A DNA stretch of 64,000 nucleotides, from contig CAZWJF010000008.1 in assembly GCA_964634325.1 (NCBI GenBank), positions 62,001 through 126,000 on the forward strand, written 5' to 3'. Under the pieces are notes generated by a model. The model was not told the origin of the DNA and made no database searches. It saw nothing but the letters and a program-made list of their open reading frames with translations. Position 1 is the first letter of the stretch, and every line of letters starts with the position of its first letter. Positions 44,514 to 53,651 of this stretch are shown in pieces. The translations under genes and the position numbers were made by a program. This stretch comes from JAJXWB01 sp964634325. Its GTDB lineage: Bacteria > Pseudomonadota > Alphaproteobacteria > Rhizobiales > Beijerinckiaceae.

Positions 44514-44798
44514 GTGAATAAAGCTCTGGCTGCAGCGACGCTCCTCACCGCGGTTTCTCTGGCCGGCTGCTCGACCTACCGTGAGCAGCGCGTCGCAACC
44601 GGCGCGGCGCTCGGCGGCGCCGGCGGCGCGATCATCGGCGGCGTGGCTTCCAACAGCGTCGGCGGCGCCCTGGCGGGCGGCGTGATCGGCGCGGCCGCTG
44701 GCGCGATCGTGGCGGACGCGACGCGTCCGCGCTACTACCATCGTCATCGCCGCTGCTGGTGGAACCCCGAAATAGGCCGCCGCGTCTGCCGTTGGTAA
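44514..44798 (+). CDS. Small glycine-zipper lipoprotein
   Basis: 94 residues; GTG start after AAGGATAAGG. The signal peptide ends in lipobox LAGC (Cys19). The mature part is a glycine-zipper: GAALGGAGGAIIGGVASNS then GGALAGGVIGAAAGAIV. A His/Arg/Trp-rich tail ends CRW. Family members (Rick_17kDa/OmpA-associated-like) sit in the outer membrane with unclear roles. It is placed on the opposite strand between truB and rpsO, splitting an otherwise same-strand block. Confidence 0.85.
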   Translation: MNKALAAATLLTAVSLAGCSTYREQRVATGAALGGAGGAIIGGVASNSVGGALAGGVIGAAAGAIVADATRPRYYHRHRRCWWNPEIGRRVCRW

Positions 44799-44812
44799 GG
44801 CGCTGCATGCAT

Positions 44813-44836
44813 CGCTCGCAGCCCGCGTCGCGAGCG
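44813..44836. terminator. Possible weak hairpin between lipoprotein gene and truB
   Basis: A 7-bp stem CGCTCGC / GCGAGCG with a 10-base loop in the 48-base gap between two convergent genes. There is no T-run, so a terminator role is tentative. Confidence 0.3.
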
Positions 44837-44846
44837 GCGGGCGCGT

Positions 44847-45752
44847 TCAGAACGGCAGATTGAAGACGCGGGCCGGGTTCAGCTCCCCGCCCGCCACTTC
44901 GCCGGTGGCGATCACGACGCCGCCGCACGCGGCGTAGGCCGCTCCCTCCGCTGGAGCCTCGCGCCCGCGCAGCAGGACGCTTTGCCCGCGGCGCAGGCGC
45001 GCTGCCGCATTCCGGTCCACCACCACGCACGGCAGCTCCGCGAGTCCCGCTTCCACCGAGCGCATGTGCCGCGCGGCGGCTTCCGGGCTTTCCTCGATAT
45101 CTGCGAAAGTCACGAGATCGGCCTCCGTAAACGGGCCGACCCGCGTGCGTCTGAGCGCGATCACATGACCGTAGCACCCCAGCATGCGGCCGAGATCGCG
45201 CGCGATCGCGCGCACATAGGTGCCCTTGCCGCATTGCGCCTCGAGCGTCGCGGTGTCGTCGGTCGACGTCACGAGCTCCAGGGAATTGATCGTGACGGGC
45301 CTGGGTTCGATCTCCACGATCTCGCCGTCGCGGGCGAGATCGTAGGCGCGTTCGCCTGCGATCTTGATCGCCGAGAACGCCGGCGGGCGCTGCATGATCG
45401 TTCCCGTGAAATGCGGAAGCATTTCGACGATCTGGTCGACGCCCGGCCGCAAGTCGGATGTTTCGACAGTCTTCCCGTCGGAATCGTCGGAATCGGTCTC
45501 GATCCCCCAGCGCACAGTGAAGCGATAGGCCTTTTCGCCATCCTGCACGAAGGGCACGGTCTTGGTCGCCTCGCCGAAGGCGACGGGCAGGATGCCGGAA
45601 GCCAGCGGGTCGAGCGTGCCGGCGTGGCCCGCCTTCTTCGCGTTGAAGATGCGTTTCAGGCGCGAGACGGCGTGCGTCGAGGTCATGCCGACCGGCTTGT
45701 CGAGAATGACCCAGCCGTCGACGACGACGCGATTCGAACGCGGCTTGCTCAT
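44847..45752 (-). CDS. truB: tRNA pseudouridine(55) synthase
   Basis: 301 residues from ATG 45752, overlapping the rbfA stop by ATGA. Catalytic Asp in the motif KKAGHAGTLDPLASGILPV. Other TruB motifs are GEKAYRFTVRWGIETDSDD, QRPPAFSAIKIAGERAY and GTYVRAIARDLG. It makes pseudouridine 55 in the T-loop of tRNAs. Last gene of the rimP-to-truB run. Confidence 0.97.
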   Translation of the reverse strand: MSKPRSNRVVVDGWVILDKPVGMTSTHAVSRLKRIFNAKKAGHAGTLDPLASGILPVAFGEATKTVPFVQDGEKAYRFTVRWGIETDSDDSDGKTVETSDLRPGVDQIVEMLPHFTGTIMQRPPAFSAIKIAGERAYDLARDGEIVEIEPRPVTINSLELVTSTDDTATLEAQCGKGTYVRAIARDLGRMLGCYGHVIALRRTRVGPFTEADLVTFADIEESPEAAARHMRSVEAGLAELPCVVVDRNAAARLRRGQSVLLRGREAPAEGAAYAACGGVVIATGEVAGGELNPARVFNLPF

Positions 45753-46186
45753 TCGGCCTCGCCCTTGTCGCCGCCCGGTTCGTCTTCCGCCGGCGCGTCG
45801 AGGTCGCGACGGACCTTGTCGGAATTGAGGAGGGCGTCGATCTTGGCGGCGTTGTCGAAGCTGTCGTCGACCTTGAAACGGATGTCGGGCGCGAATTTCA
45901 GATTGACCTTGCGGGCGATCTCGCCGCGCAGGAAAGCGCGATGCCGGTCGAGCGCGGTGATCACGTCCTTGGCGTCCTTGCCGCCGAGCGGCATGACGAA
46001 CAGCGTCGCGAGCTTGAGATCCGGCGACATTTTCACGCGCGGCACGGTGACGACATGCGTCTCCAGCACCGGGTCGTTGATCTCGCCGCGCGACAAGACT
46101 TCGGCGCAAGCGTGGCGGATGAGTTCGGCCACGCGCAGCATGCGTTGCGACGGCTCGGCGCCGTGTTGATGATGCGATCTGGACAT
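45749..46186 (-). CDS. rbfA: 30S ribosome-binding factor A
   Basis: 145 residues. KH-like fold protein with QRMLRVAELIRHACAEVLSRGEI, the central VKMSPDLKLATLFVMPLGG and FAPDIRFKVDDSFDNAAKI. It binds late 30S intermediates and helps mature the 16S 5' end. It lies 109 bases after infB and is coupled to truB. The acidic C-terminal tail (DAPAEDEPGGDKGEAE) is longer than in E. coli, as is usual in alphaproteobacteria. Confidence 0.95.
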   Translation of the reverse strand: MSRSHHQHGAEPSQRMLRVAELIRHACAEVLSRGEINDPVLETHVVTVPRVKMSPDLKLATLFVMPLGGKDAKDVITALDRHRAFLRGEIARKVNLKFAPDIRFKVDDSFDNAAKIDALLNSDKVRRDLDAPAEDEPGGDKGEAE

Positions 46187-46295
46187 GATGTTTCGCGCCG
46201 TGCGCGTCTCTTGCTGCTGGCGTCGGCCACATACGCCGGCGCCTGTAAGTCGCCGACCGCACGAAACGCGCGCGGTCGACGTTGACTGTCGGGGA

Positions 46296-48890
46296 TCAGA
46301 GCGTGCGCTTCACCTCTTCGACGCGATAGCACTCGATCACGTCGCCGGCGCGCATGTCCTGATAATTCTCGAAGGCCATGCCGCATTCCTGACCGGCCAG
46401 CACTTCCTTGACCTCGTCCTTGAAGCGCTTGAGCGTCGACAGCTTGCCTTCGTGCACCACGACGTTGTCGCGGATGAGGCGGACATGGGCGCCGCGCTCG
46501 ACCGTGCCGTCGGTGACGCGGCAGCCGGCGACCTTGCCGACCTTCGAAATGTTGAACACTTCGAGGATTTGGGCGTTGCCGAGCATGGTCTCGCGAATCG
46601 CCGGCGCCAGCAGGCCGGACATCGCGCCCTTCACGTCATCCACGAGGTTGTAGATGATGTTGTAGTAACGGATTTCGATGCCGGCGCGCTCGGCCGCCTC
46701 GCGCGCTTCCTTGTGCGCGCGGACGTTGAAGCCGATGACGACGGCGCCCGAGGCTTCCGCCAGCGTGACGTCGGATTCCGTCACGCCGCCGACGCCCGCA
46801 TGCACGACGCGCGCGGCGACTTCGTCGGTGTTGAGTTTTTCGAGCGTGGCGATGATCGCCTCGACCGAACCCTGCACGTCGCCCTTGACGACGAGCGGGA
46901 ATTCCTTGCGGCCGGCCGTCTTCAGCTGGCTCATCATGTCGGCGAGCGACGAGCGCGCCGAACCGCCGCGCGCGGCCGCCTGATCGCGCTTCTGGCGCTC
47001 GCGGTACTCGGTGATCTCTCTCGCGCGCGCTTCGTTCTCGACGACGGCCATGCGATCGCCGGCCTCCGGCGCGCCGTTGAAGCCGAGAATCTCGACCGGG
47101 AAAGACGGGCCGGCGGACTGGATGCTCGCGCCCTTGTCGTCGATCAGCGCACGCACGCGGCCCCATTGGGCGCCGGCCACGATGATGTCTCCGACGCGCA
47201 GCGTGCCGCGCTGTACGAGCACGGAAGCGACCGGACCGCGGCCCTTGTCGAGCCGCGCTTCGACGACCGAGCCTTCGGCAGAACGATCGGGGTTGGCCTT
47301 GAGATCGAGAACCTCCGCCTGCAGCGCGATCGCTTCGAGCAGCTTGTCCAGATTGGTGTGCTGCTTTGCGGAGACCTCGACTTCGAGGGTCTCGCCGCCC
47401 ATGCTTTCGACCTGGACATTGTGCTGCAGCAATTCGGTGCGCACGCGCTCGGGTCTTGCGTCGGGTTTGTCGATCTTGTTGATCGCCACGATCATCGGCA
47501 CGCCTGCGGCGCGCGCATGATTGATGGCTTCGATCGTCTGCGGCATGACGCCGTCGTCGGCGGCGACCACCAGAACGACGATGTCCGTCACCTTGGCGCC
47601 GCGCGCGCGCATCGCCGTGAAGGCCGCGTGGCCGGGCGTGTCGATGAAGGTCACGGGCAAGCCGTTGGGCGCGATCACCTGATAGGCGCCGATGTGCTGG
47701 GTGATGCCGCCAGCCTCGCCCGAAACGACGTTCGCGTGGCGGATGGCGTCGAGCAGCGAGGTCTTGCCGTGGTCGACGTGGCCCATGATGGTCACGACCG
47801 GCGGACGCGACTCCAGCGTCTCGTCGGCGTCGGGCGCGTCGAACAGGCCCTCCTCGACGTCGGATTCAGCGACGCGCTTGACGGAATGGCCGAATTCCTG
47901 GGCGATCAGTTCCGCTGTGTCGGCGTCGATCACGTCGGTGATCTTGTGCATCTGCCCCTGACGCATCAGGAAGCGGATCACGTCGACGCCGCGCTCCGAC
48001 ATGCGGTTGGCGAGTTCCTGGATCGTGATCGTTTCGGGCAGCGTCACTTCGCGCGCGATCTTTTCCTTCTGCTCCTGAACGACGCCCTTCATGCGCTGCA
48101 CGCGACGACGGAACGAGGCGACCGAACGTGTGCGCTCCTCCTCCTCGGACGTGGCGCTGGCGACGGTCAGACGGCCGCGATCCTTCTGCGGACCGCCGCG
48201 CGTCGGGCGCGGCGTCGGCACGGCGAGCTTCGGCGCGAGGATCGGGCGACGCAGCGGCTGCAACGCGCCGGGCGCGGCAGGCTGCGCGGGGCGTGCGGCG
48301 GCGGCGGGCGTCGCCGCAGGAGCTGCGGCCGGTTGTTCGGCGGCGGGCGCTCCGTCCGCGCCCGGCAGGCGACGACGCGCCTCCACTTCTGACTTGCGCT
48401 TGGCCTCCGCTTCCTTCGCGTGGCGCTCCTCTTCGGCGCGCTTGCGCTCGGCGGCGGCTTCGCGTTCTGCGGCTTCGCGCGCGTCGCGCTCGGCGCGGAC
48501 CTTGGCGTCGGCTTCGGCGCGACGGCGATCTTCTTCCTCGCGCACCCGCGCATCGGCGAGCGCTCGGTCGCGCGCCTGGCGCTCGTCGTCGGTGAGCGTG
48601 CGCAGCACGACGCCGGAGCTCGGCTTCGCCGGGGCGGTGGGGCGCGGCGGCGGCGCGGCGGGCGCAGGCGCAGGGGAGGCCGGCGCGGGCGCAGACGGCG
48701 CTGCGGCCGCGGGCTTCGCCTCGTGCGGGCCGACAGTGCGGCGCTTGACCTTCTCGACCACGACCGCCTTGCTGCGTCCGTGCGAGAAGCTCTGCCGCAC
48801 CATGCCTTGCTCGACGGGACGCTTGAGCGTCAACGTCTTGCTCGGCCCGACCGAAATGGTCTTGTCCCCGGGGGTTTTCGTATCGTTCAT
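46296..48890 (-). CDS. infB: Translation initiation factor IF-2
   Basis: 864 residues. Residues ~55-95 and 180-235 are Ala/Pro-rich, and ~100-175 form a highly charged Arg/Glu/Ala helix, together the variable N-terminal region. The conserved part starts near residue 280 (IF2_N motif TIQELANRMSERG). The GTPase domain has G1 GHVDHGKTSLLD (370-381), the G3 region DTPGHAAF and G4 NKIDKPD. C-terminal domains bind fMet-tRNA. It delivers initiator tRNA to the 30S subunit. Preceded by the YlxR gene, as in most bacteria. Confidence 0.97.
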   Translation of the reverse strand: MNDTKTPGDKTISVGPSKTLTLKRPVEQGMVRQSFSHGRSKAVVVEKVKRRTVGPHEAKPAAAAPSAPAPASPAPAPAAPPPRPTAPAKPSSGVVLRTLTDDERQARDRALADARVREEEDRRRAEADAKVRAERDAREAAEREAAAERKRAEEERHAKEAEAKRKSEVEARRRLPGADGAPAAEQPAAAPAATPAAAARPAQPAAPGALQPLRRPILAPKLAVPTPRPTRGGPQKDRGRLTVASATSEEEERTRSVASFRRRVQRMKGVVQEQKEKIAREVTLPETITIQELANRMSERGVDVIRFLMRQGQMHKITDVIDADTAELIAQEFGHSVKRVAESDVEEGLFDAPDADETLESRPPVVTIMGHVDHGKTSLLDAIRHANVVSGEAGGITQHIGAYQVIAPNGLPVTFIDTPGHAAFTAMRARGAKVTDIVVLVVAADDGVMPQTIEAINHARAAGVPMIVAINKIDKPDARPERVRTELLQHNVQVESMGGETLEVEVSAKQHTNLDKLLEAIALQAEVLDLKANPDRSAEGSVVEARLDKGRGPVASVLVQRGTLRVGDIIVAGAQWGRVRALIDDKGASIQSAGPSFPVEILGFNGAPEAGDRMAVVENEARAREITEYRERQKRDQAAARGGSARSSLADMMSQLKTAGRKEFPLVVKGDVQGSVEAIIATLEKLNTDEVAARVVHAGVGGVTESDVTLAEASGAVVIGFNVRAHKEAREAAERAGIEIRYYNIIYNLVDDVKGAMSGLLAPAIRETMLGNAQILEVFNISKVGKVAGCRVTDGTVERGAHVRLIRDNVVVHEGKLSTLKRFKDEVKEVLAGQECGMAFENYQDMRAGDVIECYRVEEVKRTL

Positions 48891-48971
48891 TCGTCCTGCG
48901 TCTTCGTCTCTGTCCCGGGCGGTCGGCCCGGCTCATCCGATGGCGCGACGGCGTCGCGCAAATTCAAACGG

Positions 48972-49607
48972 TTACGTCGGCCCGGCCGTCCCGGGCGAAT
49001 GCGCCGCATCCGACCTGTAGGCCTGCAATCTCTCCACCCGCGCCAACAGCGCCGCGCTCGCGGGTCCGGGCCGGAGCGCTGCATGTATCACATTTGCCCG
49101 GCCCAATGCCAAATCCAATTGGCCGGAATCAAAGGTTTCCAACTCGGGCGGCGGAGTTGCGCCAAAACGCCGCTTGAGCGCCTGCCCGATCTTGCGTTTT
49201 CCGTCCGCGCCCCCGTCGCTGGCGTGAAGCGCGGCGAGAATGTCGCCAGCCGCGATCGCCGCCTCCACCTTGGCGTAGCCCGTCACGACCAGCCCCGCCT
49301 TGTTGGCGAGCGACAGGCCTTGCAGACACTCGGCCTCCAGCAGCCTGTCGATCAGGGCGACGAGTCCGTCCGGCGCCCTCGCCTTGCCCTTGAAACCGCG
49401 CTCGAAGGCGCGCTTTTTCACCGCTTCGGCAACGTTCGCGGCTGTCGCCGTCACCCAGACGCCGCGGCCAGGAAGCTTGCGTCGCAAATCCGGCGTCGCC
49501 GTGCCGTCCGGCGCGAGCACGAACCGGATCATCTCGTCCGGCGAGCGCTCGCGGCGGGTGACGATGCAGGTCCGCGTGGGGCCCTTGTCGTCGGCGGACG
49601 CCGTCAT
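48972..49607 (-). CDS. YlxR/DUF448 RNA-binding protein with L7Ae-like C-terminus
   Basis: 211 residues from ATG 49607 (MTASADDKGPTRTC). The YlxR domain covers residues ~10-90: TRTCIVTRRERSPDEMIRFV and LPGRGVWVTATAANV, the GRG(A/V)W signature. The remainder (LSLANKAGLVVTGYAKVEAAI) resembles the L7Ae/YlxQ-like fold, a fusion usual in alphaproteobacteria. It sits 4 bases after nusA and before infB. Its role is probably in RNA binding linked to transcription or translation, but is not well defined. Confidence 0.9.
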   Translation of the reverse strand: MTASADDKGPTRTCIVTRRERSPDEMIRFVLAPDGTATPDLRRKLPGRGVWVTATAANVAEAVKKRAFERGFKGKARAPDGLVALIDRLLEAECLQGLSLANKAGLVVTGYAKVEAAIAAGDILAALHASDGGADGKRKIGQALKRRFGATPPPELETFDSGQLDLALGRANVIHAALRPGPASAALLARVERLQAYRSDAAHSPGTAGPT

Positions 49608-49611
49608 TCGG

Positions 49612-51195
<1,584 letters not shown>

Positions 51196-51206
51196 GGCGA
51201 TTTCTC

Positions 51207-51965
51207 CTATTTGGACTTCTGTGGACCGCGCACGGGCGGGCGCGGCGATTTCTTGAATTGGGACTGCACGCCGGCGGGCAGCACCGGCTTCTGCTTCATC
51301 TGGTTCTTGGACGCGAAGCGGCCGGGGCCCCGGCGGATCGGGGGCTCGGGCGCAGCCTCTTCGCCTTCCGGCGGCTGTTCGGCGGCGGCCTTGCCGGCCT
51401 TGAGCGATTCGCGGATCAGCGCTTCCGTCAGCACCAGCCGGGCTTCCTCGAGCGCGCCGAGCGGCAGGCGCGCCAGCTTTTCTTCGTCGGCGCGCGCGTC
51501 GTTGCGCTCGAAGGCGAGGACGGCGTCGCGCCCTTCGCCTTCGACGGCGAGAATGATTCCGCGAAACCGCTTGCGGCCGTCGGGTTGCGGCGTCGCCAGC
51601 TCGATCCGCGCCTCGTGACCGATCGCGCGTTTGAAATCGGAAACGCGCACCAGAGGCCGGTCGATGCCGGGCGAAGACATTTCCAGGCGATAGGCCTGCG
51701 CGATCGCGTCCTCGACGTCGAGCACGGGCGACAGCGTCTCGCTCGCCAGCTCGCAATCCTCGATATTCATCGAGCCGTCCGGCTTTTCGGCCATGATCTG
51801 AAGCGTCATGCCATCCTGCCCGGAAATCTTGACGCGCACGAGACGGAAACCGAGGCCCGACAGCGTCGGCGCCGCAATGTTCGCGATGCGCGCGGCCAGC
51901 CCGGTCTCGGAGACGAGGCGCGGCTCGTCCAGCGGAGCGTCGATGTGGGGTGCGGTGTCCGTCAA
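51207..51965 (-). CDS. rimP: Ribosome maturation factor RimP
   Basis: 252 residues from TTG 51965, chosen because CAGGAACGC lies directly upstream; an ATG at 52034 falls in front of the leader hairpin and is unlikely. RimP motifs are GFRLVRVKISGQDGMTLQIMAE, MNIEDCELASETLSPVLDVED and the hallmark YRLEMSSPGIDRPLVR. It assists 30S assembly. A long basic/proline-rich C-terminal tail (residues ~195-252) is typical of alphaproteobacterial members. It is the first gene of the operon, behind a terminator-like hairpin. Confidence 0.94.
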   Translation of the reverse strand: MTDTAPHIDAPLDEPRLVSETGLAARIANIAAPTLSGLGFRLVRVKISGQDGMTLQIMAEKPDGSMNIEDCELASETLSPVLDVEDAIAQAYRLEMSSPGIDRPLVRVSDFKRAIGHEARIELATPQPDGRKRFRGIILAVEGEGRDAVLAFERNDARADEEKLARLPLGALEEARLVLTEALIRESLKAGKAAAEQPPEGEEAAPEPPIRRGPGRFASKNQMKQKPVLPAGVQSQFKKSPRPPVRGPQKSK

Positions 51966-51984
51966 GCGTTCCTGCGTCAGGTAA

Positions 51985-52018
51985 CAAAAAAGAGCGGGTC
52001 CCGGCCGGGGCCCACTCT
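51985..52018 (-). promoter_or_regulatory. Terminator-like hairpin in the rimP leader (candidate attenuator)
   Basis: On the minus strand, a near-perfect 14-bp stem (one mismatch, one G-T) folds AGAGTGGGCCCCGG against CCGGGACCCGCTCT. It is followed by a run of six T. It ends about 20 bases before the rimP TTG start, so transcription from upstream could be cut off before the operon. The layout matches known rimP-leader attenuators in other proteobacteria. Confidence 0.75.
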
Positions 52019-52049
52019 CACACTGACCATCCAATGTGGTCCATGAGAC

Positions 52050-52071
52050 TGTATACTGGCGTCTATATACA
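52050..52071. promoter_or_regulatory. AT-rich inverted repeat between rimP and VOC genes
   Basis: TGTATA (52050-52055) and TATACA (52066-52071) flank 10 bases. In this GC-rich intergenic region between divergent genes it could supply -10 elements for either strand or an operator. The exact role is not determined. Confidence 0.3.
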
Positions 52072-52111
52072 CGCCGGGCGTCCGGCGTTCAAGGTCAGGA
52101 TACGCAGGCCA

Positions 52112-52501
52112 ATGATCGAAATCGACCGGCTCGACCATCTCGTCCTGACCGTCGCCGACATCGAGCGGACATGCGTTTTCTATCGCGACGTGCTGGGGAT
52201 GAGCGTCGAGACCTTCGGCGCAGGCCGCACGGCGCTAAAATTCGGCCGTCAGAAGTTCAACCTGCATCAGGCCGGCCGCGAGTTCCTGCCGAAGGCCCAT
52301 CGCCCGACGCCCGGCTCCGCCGATCTCTGCCTGATCGCGACGACGCCGCTCGGCGAAGTCGTCGCGCACGTGCAGAAAATGGGCGTCGTCGTCGAGGAAG
52401 GCCCGATCGCGCGCACCGGCGCGACCGGCCCGATCCTGTCGGTCTACTTCCGCGATCCCGACGGCAATCTGATCGAGATCTCCAATTACGAAGTCCGATA
52501 G
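52112..52501 (+). CDS. VOC (glyoxalase/bleomycin-resistance fold) family protein
   Basis: 129 residues from ATG 52112 (MIEIDRLDHLVLTVADIE). Two beta-alpha-beta-beta-beta units: FYRDVLGMSVETFGAGRTALKFG and a second with YFRDPDGNLIEISNY. Metal-type positions are His9 in RLDHLVL, a central HQAG and Glu near the end (NLIEIS). It could be a dioxygenase, lyase or fosfomycin-type transferase relative; the reaction cannot be assigned. Start is divergent from rimP. Confidence 0.87.
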   Translation: MIEIDRLDHLVLTVADIERTCVFYRDVLGMSVETFGAGRTALKFGRQKFNLHQAGREFLPKAHRPTPGSADLCLIATTPLGEVVAHVQKMGVVVEEGPIARTGATGPILSVYFRDPDGNLIEISNYEVR

Positions 52502-52505
52502 GGCC

Positions 52506-53135
52506 TCATTGGCTCGCCCAGACGATCCGCGCCAGCCAGCGCAGGTCGCCGAGCGGAATCGTCCGGTCGGGATGGGCGGGATTGAGCGATTTCAGTTCGA
52601 TCGTCTTGGCGGTCTGGCGCTTCAGCTCCTTCGCCAGCACTTCGCCTGACGTCGTCTTGGCGACCACCCGATCGCCGCGTCGCACCGGCGTTCCCGGCGA
52701 CACGATGACGATATCGCCGTCGCGATAGGCGGGCAGCATCGAATCGCCGGAGATTTCCAGCGCATAGGCGTGCGGATCGGCGACAGCCGGAAACTCGATC
52801 TCTTCCCACCCGCCGCCGACCGGAAATCCGCCATCGTCGAAAAAGCCGCCGTCGCCGGCCTGCGCGAGGCCGATCAGCGGCAGCGGCCTGCGATGGGCCG
52901 GGGCGCCGGGCCCGAGCAGCGACATGAAGAGATCGACGCCGGCGCCGGTCGCATCGAGAATCTTGGCGATCGATTCCGTCGAAGGCCAGCGCAACCGCCC
53001 GTCCGGCGACTTGCGCTTGGATTTGTTGAATGTCGTCGGATCGAGGCCCGCCTTTTTGGCGAGGCCGGACGGCGTCATGTCGTAGCGCGCCGCGAGTTGA
53101 TCGATTGCGGTCCAGACCTGGAGGTGAGTGAGCAT
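52506..53135 (-). CDS. XRE/S24-family LexA-like transcriptional regulator
   Basis: 209 residues. Residues ~5-75 are a helix-turn-helix domain (MTPSGLAKKAGLDPTTFNKSKR). Residues ~85-205 are a peptidase-S24 domain with Ser132 in ISGDSMLPAYRDGDI and Lys169 in VLAKELKR, the catalytic dyad of LexA and CI. An Ala93-Gly94 bond in GLAQAGDGG sits where LexA-type proteins cleave themselves, so autoproteolysis looks possible. It is surrounded by housekeeping genes and no phage genes. Palindromes upstream (53166-53228) suggest autoregulation. Confidence 0.85.
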   Translation of the reverse strand: MLTHLQVWTAIDQLAARYDMTPSGLAKKAGLDPTTFNKSKRKSPDGRLRWPSTESIAKILDATGAGVDLFMSLLGPGAPAHRRPLPLIGLAQAGDGGFFDDGGFPVGGGWEEIEFPAVADPHAYALEISGDSMLPAYRDGDIVIVSPGTPVRRGDRVVAKTTSGEVLAKELKRQTAKTIELKSLNPAHPDRTIPLGDLRWLARIVWASQ

Positions 53136-53165
53136 GGGCGTCTCCGAACGCTGAGCCCTGCGTGA

Positions 53166-53183
53166 TTAGGACAAATATCCTTA
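53166..53183. promoter_or_regulatory. Near-palindrome AGGA-N6-TCCT upstream of the S24 regulator
   Basis: TTAGGACAAATATCCTTA has arms AGGA (53168-53171) and TCCT (53178-53181). It lies 31-48 bases before the regulator start on the minus strand, where it could overlap the core promoter. Candidate self-operator. Confidence 0.4.
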
Positions 53184-53192
53184 TATCGGCCC

Positions 53193-53228
53193 TGTTTCAC
53201 GGAAACAAGCCCTTGTTTCACGCGAAAC
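53193..53228. promoter_or_regulatory. Tandem palindromes GTTTC-n3/4-GAAAC
   Basis: GTTTCACGGAAAC (53194-53206) and GTTTCACGCGAAAC (53215-53228) are two near-identical palindromes 21 bases apart, about two helical turns. They lie between the S24 regulator and the DUF952 gene. The spacing favours cooperative binding on one face of DNA. Confidence 0.5.
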
Positions 53229-53306
53229 GCGGAATTTACGCCCAATTTTACCGATCGGCTCGACCTGCGCCGACGGCTGGCGCATAGAAGCGCCGGAGGA
53301 GCCGAC

Positions 53307-53651
53307 GTGAGCCGCATCTACAAGATCGTATCGTCCGCCGCCTGGCGCGAGGCCGAGGCGGCGGGTCTGTTTCACGGCGCGCCGGTCGATCTCGCCGATG
53401 GCTTCATCCATTTCTCTGCAGTCGATCAGGTCGAAGAGACGGCGGCGAAGCATTTCGCCGGCCAGTCGGACCTGCTGCTCGTGACCGTGGAAGCTGCACG
53501 GCTGGGCGATGCGCTGAAGTGGGAGCCTTCGCGCGGCGGCGCGCTGTTTCCGCATCTCTACGCGCCGCTCGACCCGCGTGCGGCCCTTTCGGTGCGGCCC
53601 CTTCCGGCTCGGCCGGACGGCGGCCACGATTTCTCGGGACTTCTGCCATGA
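53307..53651 (+). CDS. DUF952 family protein
   Basis: 114 residues; GTG start after GGAGGAGCC. It shows the DUF952 pattern IYKIVSSAAWREAEAAG, then DGFIHFSAVDQVEETAAKHFAG and WEPSRGGALFPHLYAPL. The fold resembles ADP-ribosyltransferase-like or glutathione-transferase-linked small domains, but no biochemical role is established. Its stop overlaps the pyrD start by 4 bases, so it is translationally coupled to pyrD, a frequent pairing in alphaproteobacteria. Confidence 0.88.
   Translation: MSRIYKIVSSAAWREAEAAGLFHGAPVDLADGFIHFSAVDQVEETAAKHFAGQSDLLLVTVEAARLGDALKWEPSRGGALFPHLYAPLDPRAALSVRPLPARPDGGHDFSGLLP

Noticed and set aside
46185..48392. 735-residue open frame on the plus strand
   Set aside because: It is antisense to infB and rbfA and has the typical Arg/His/Leu mirror composition.
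52506..53135. Prophage repressor marking an integrated phage
   Set aside because: Neighbours are rimP, a VOC protein and pyrD; no integrase, structural phage genes or attachment repeats were seen.
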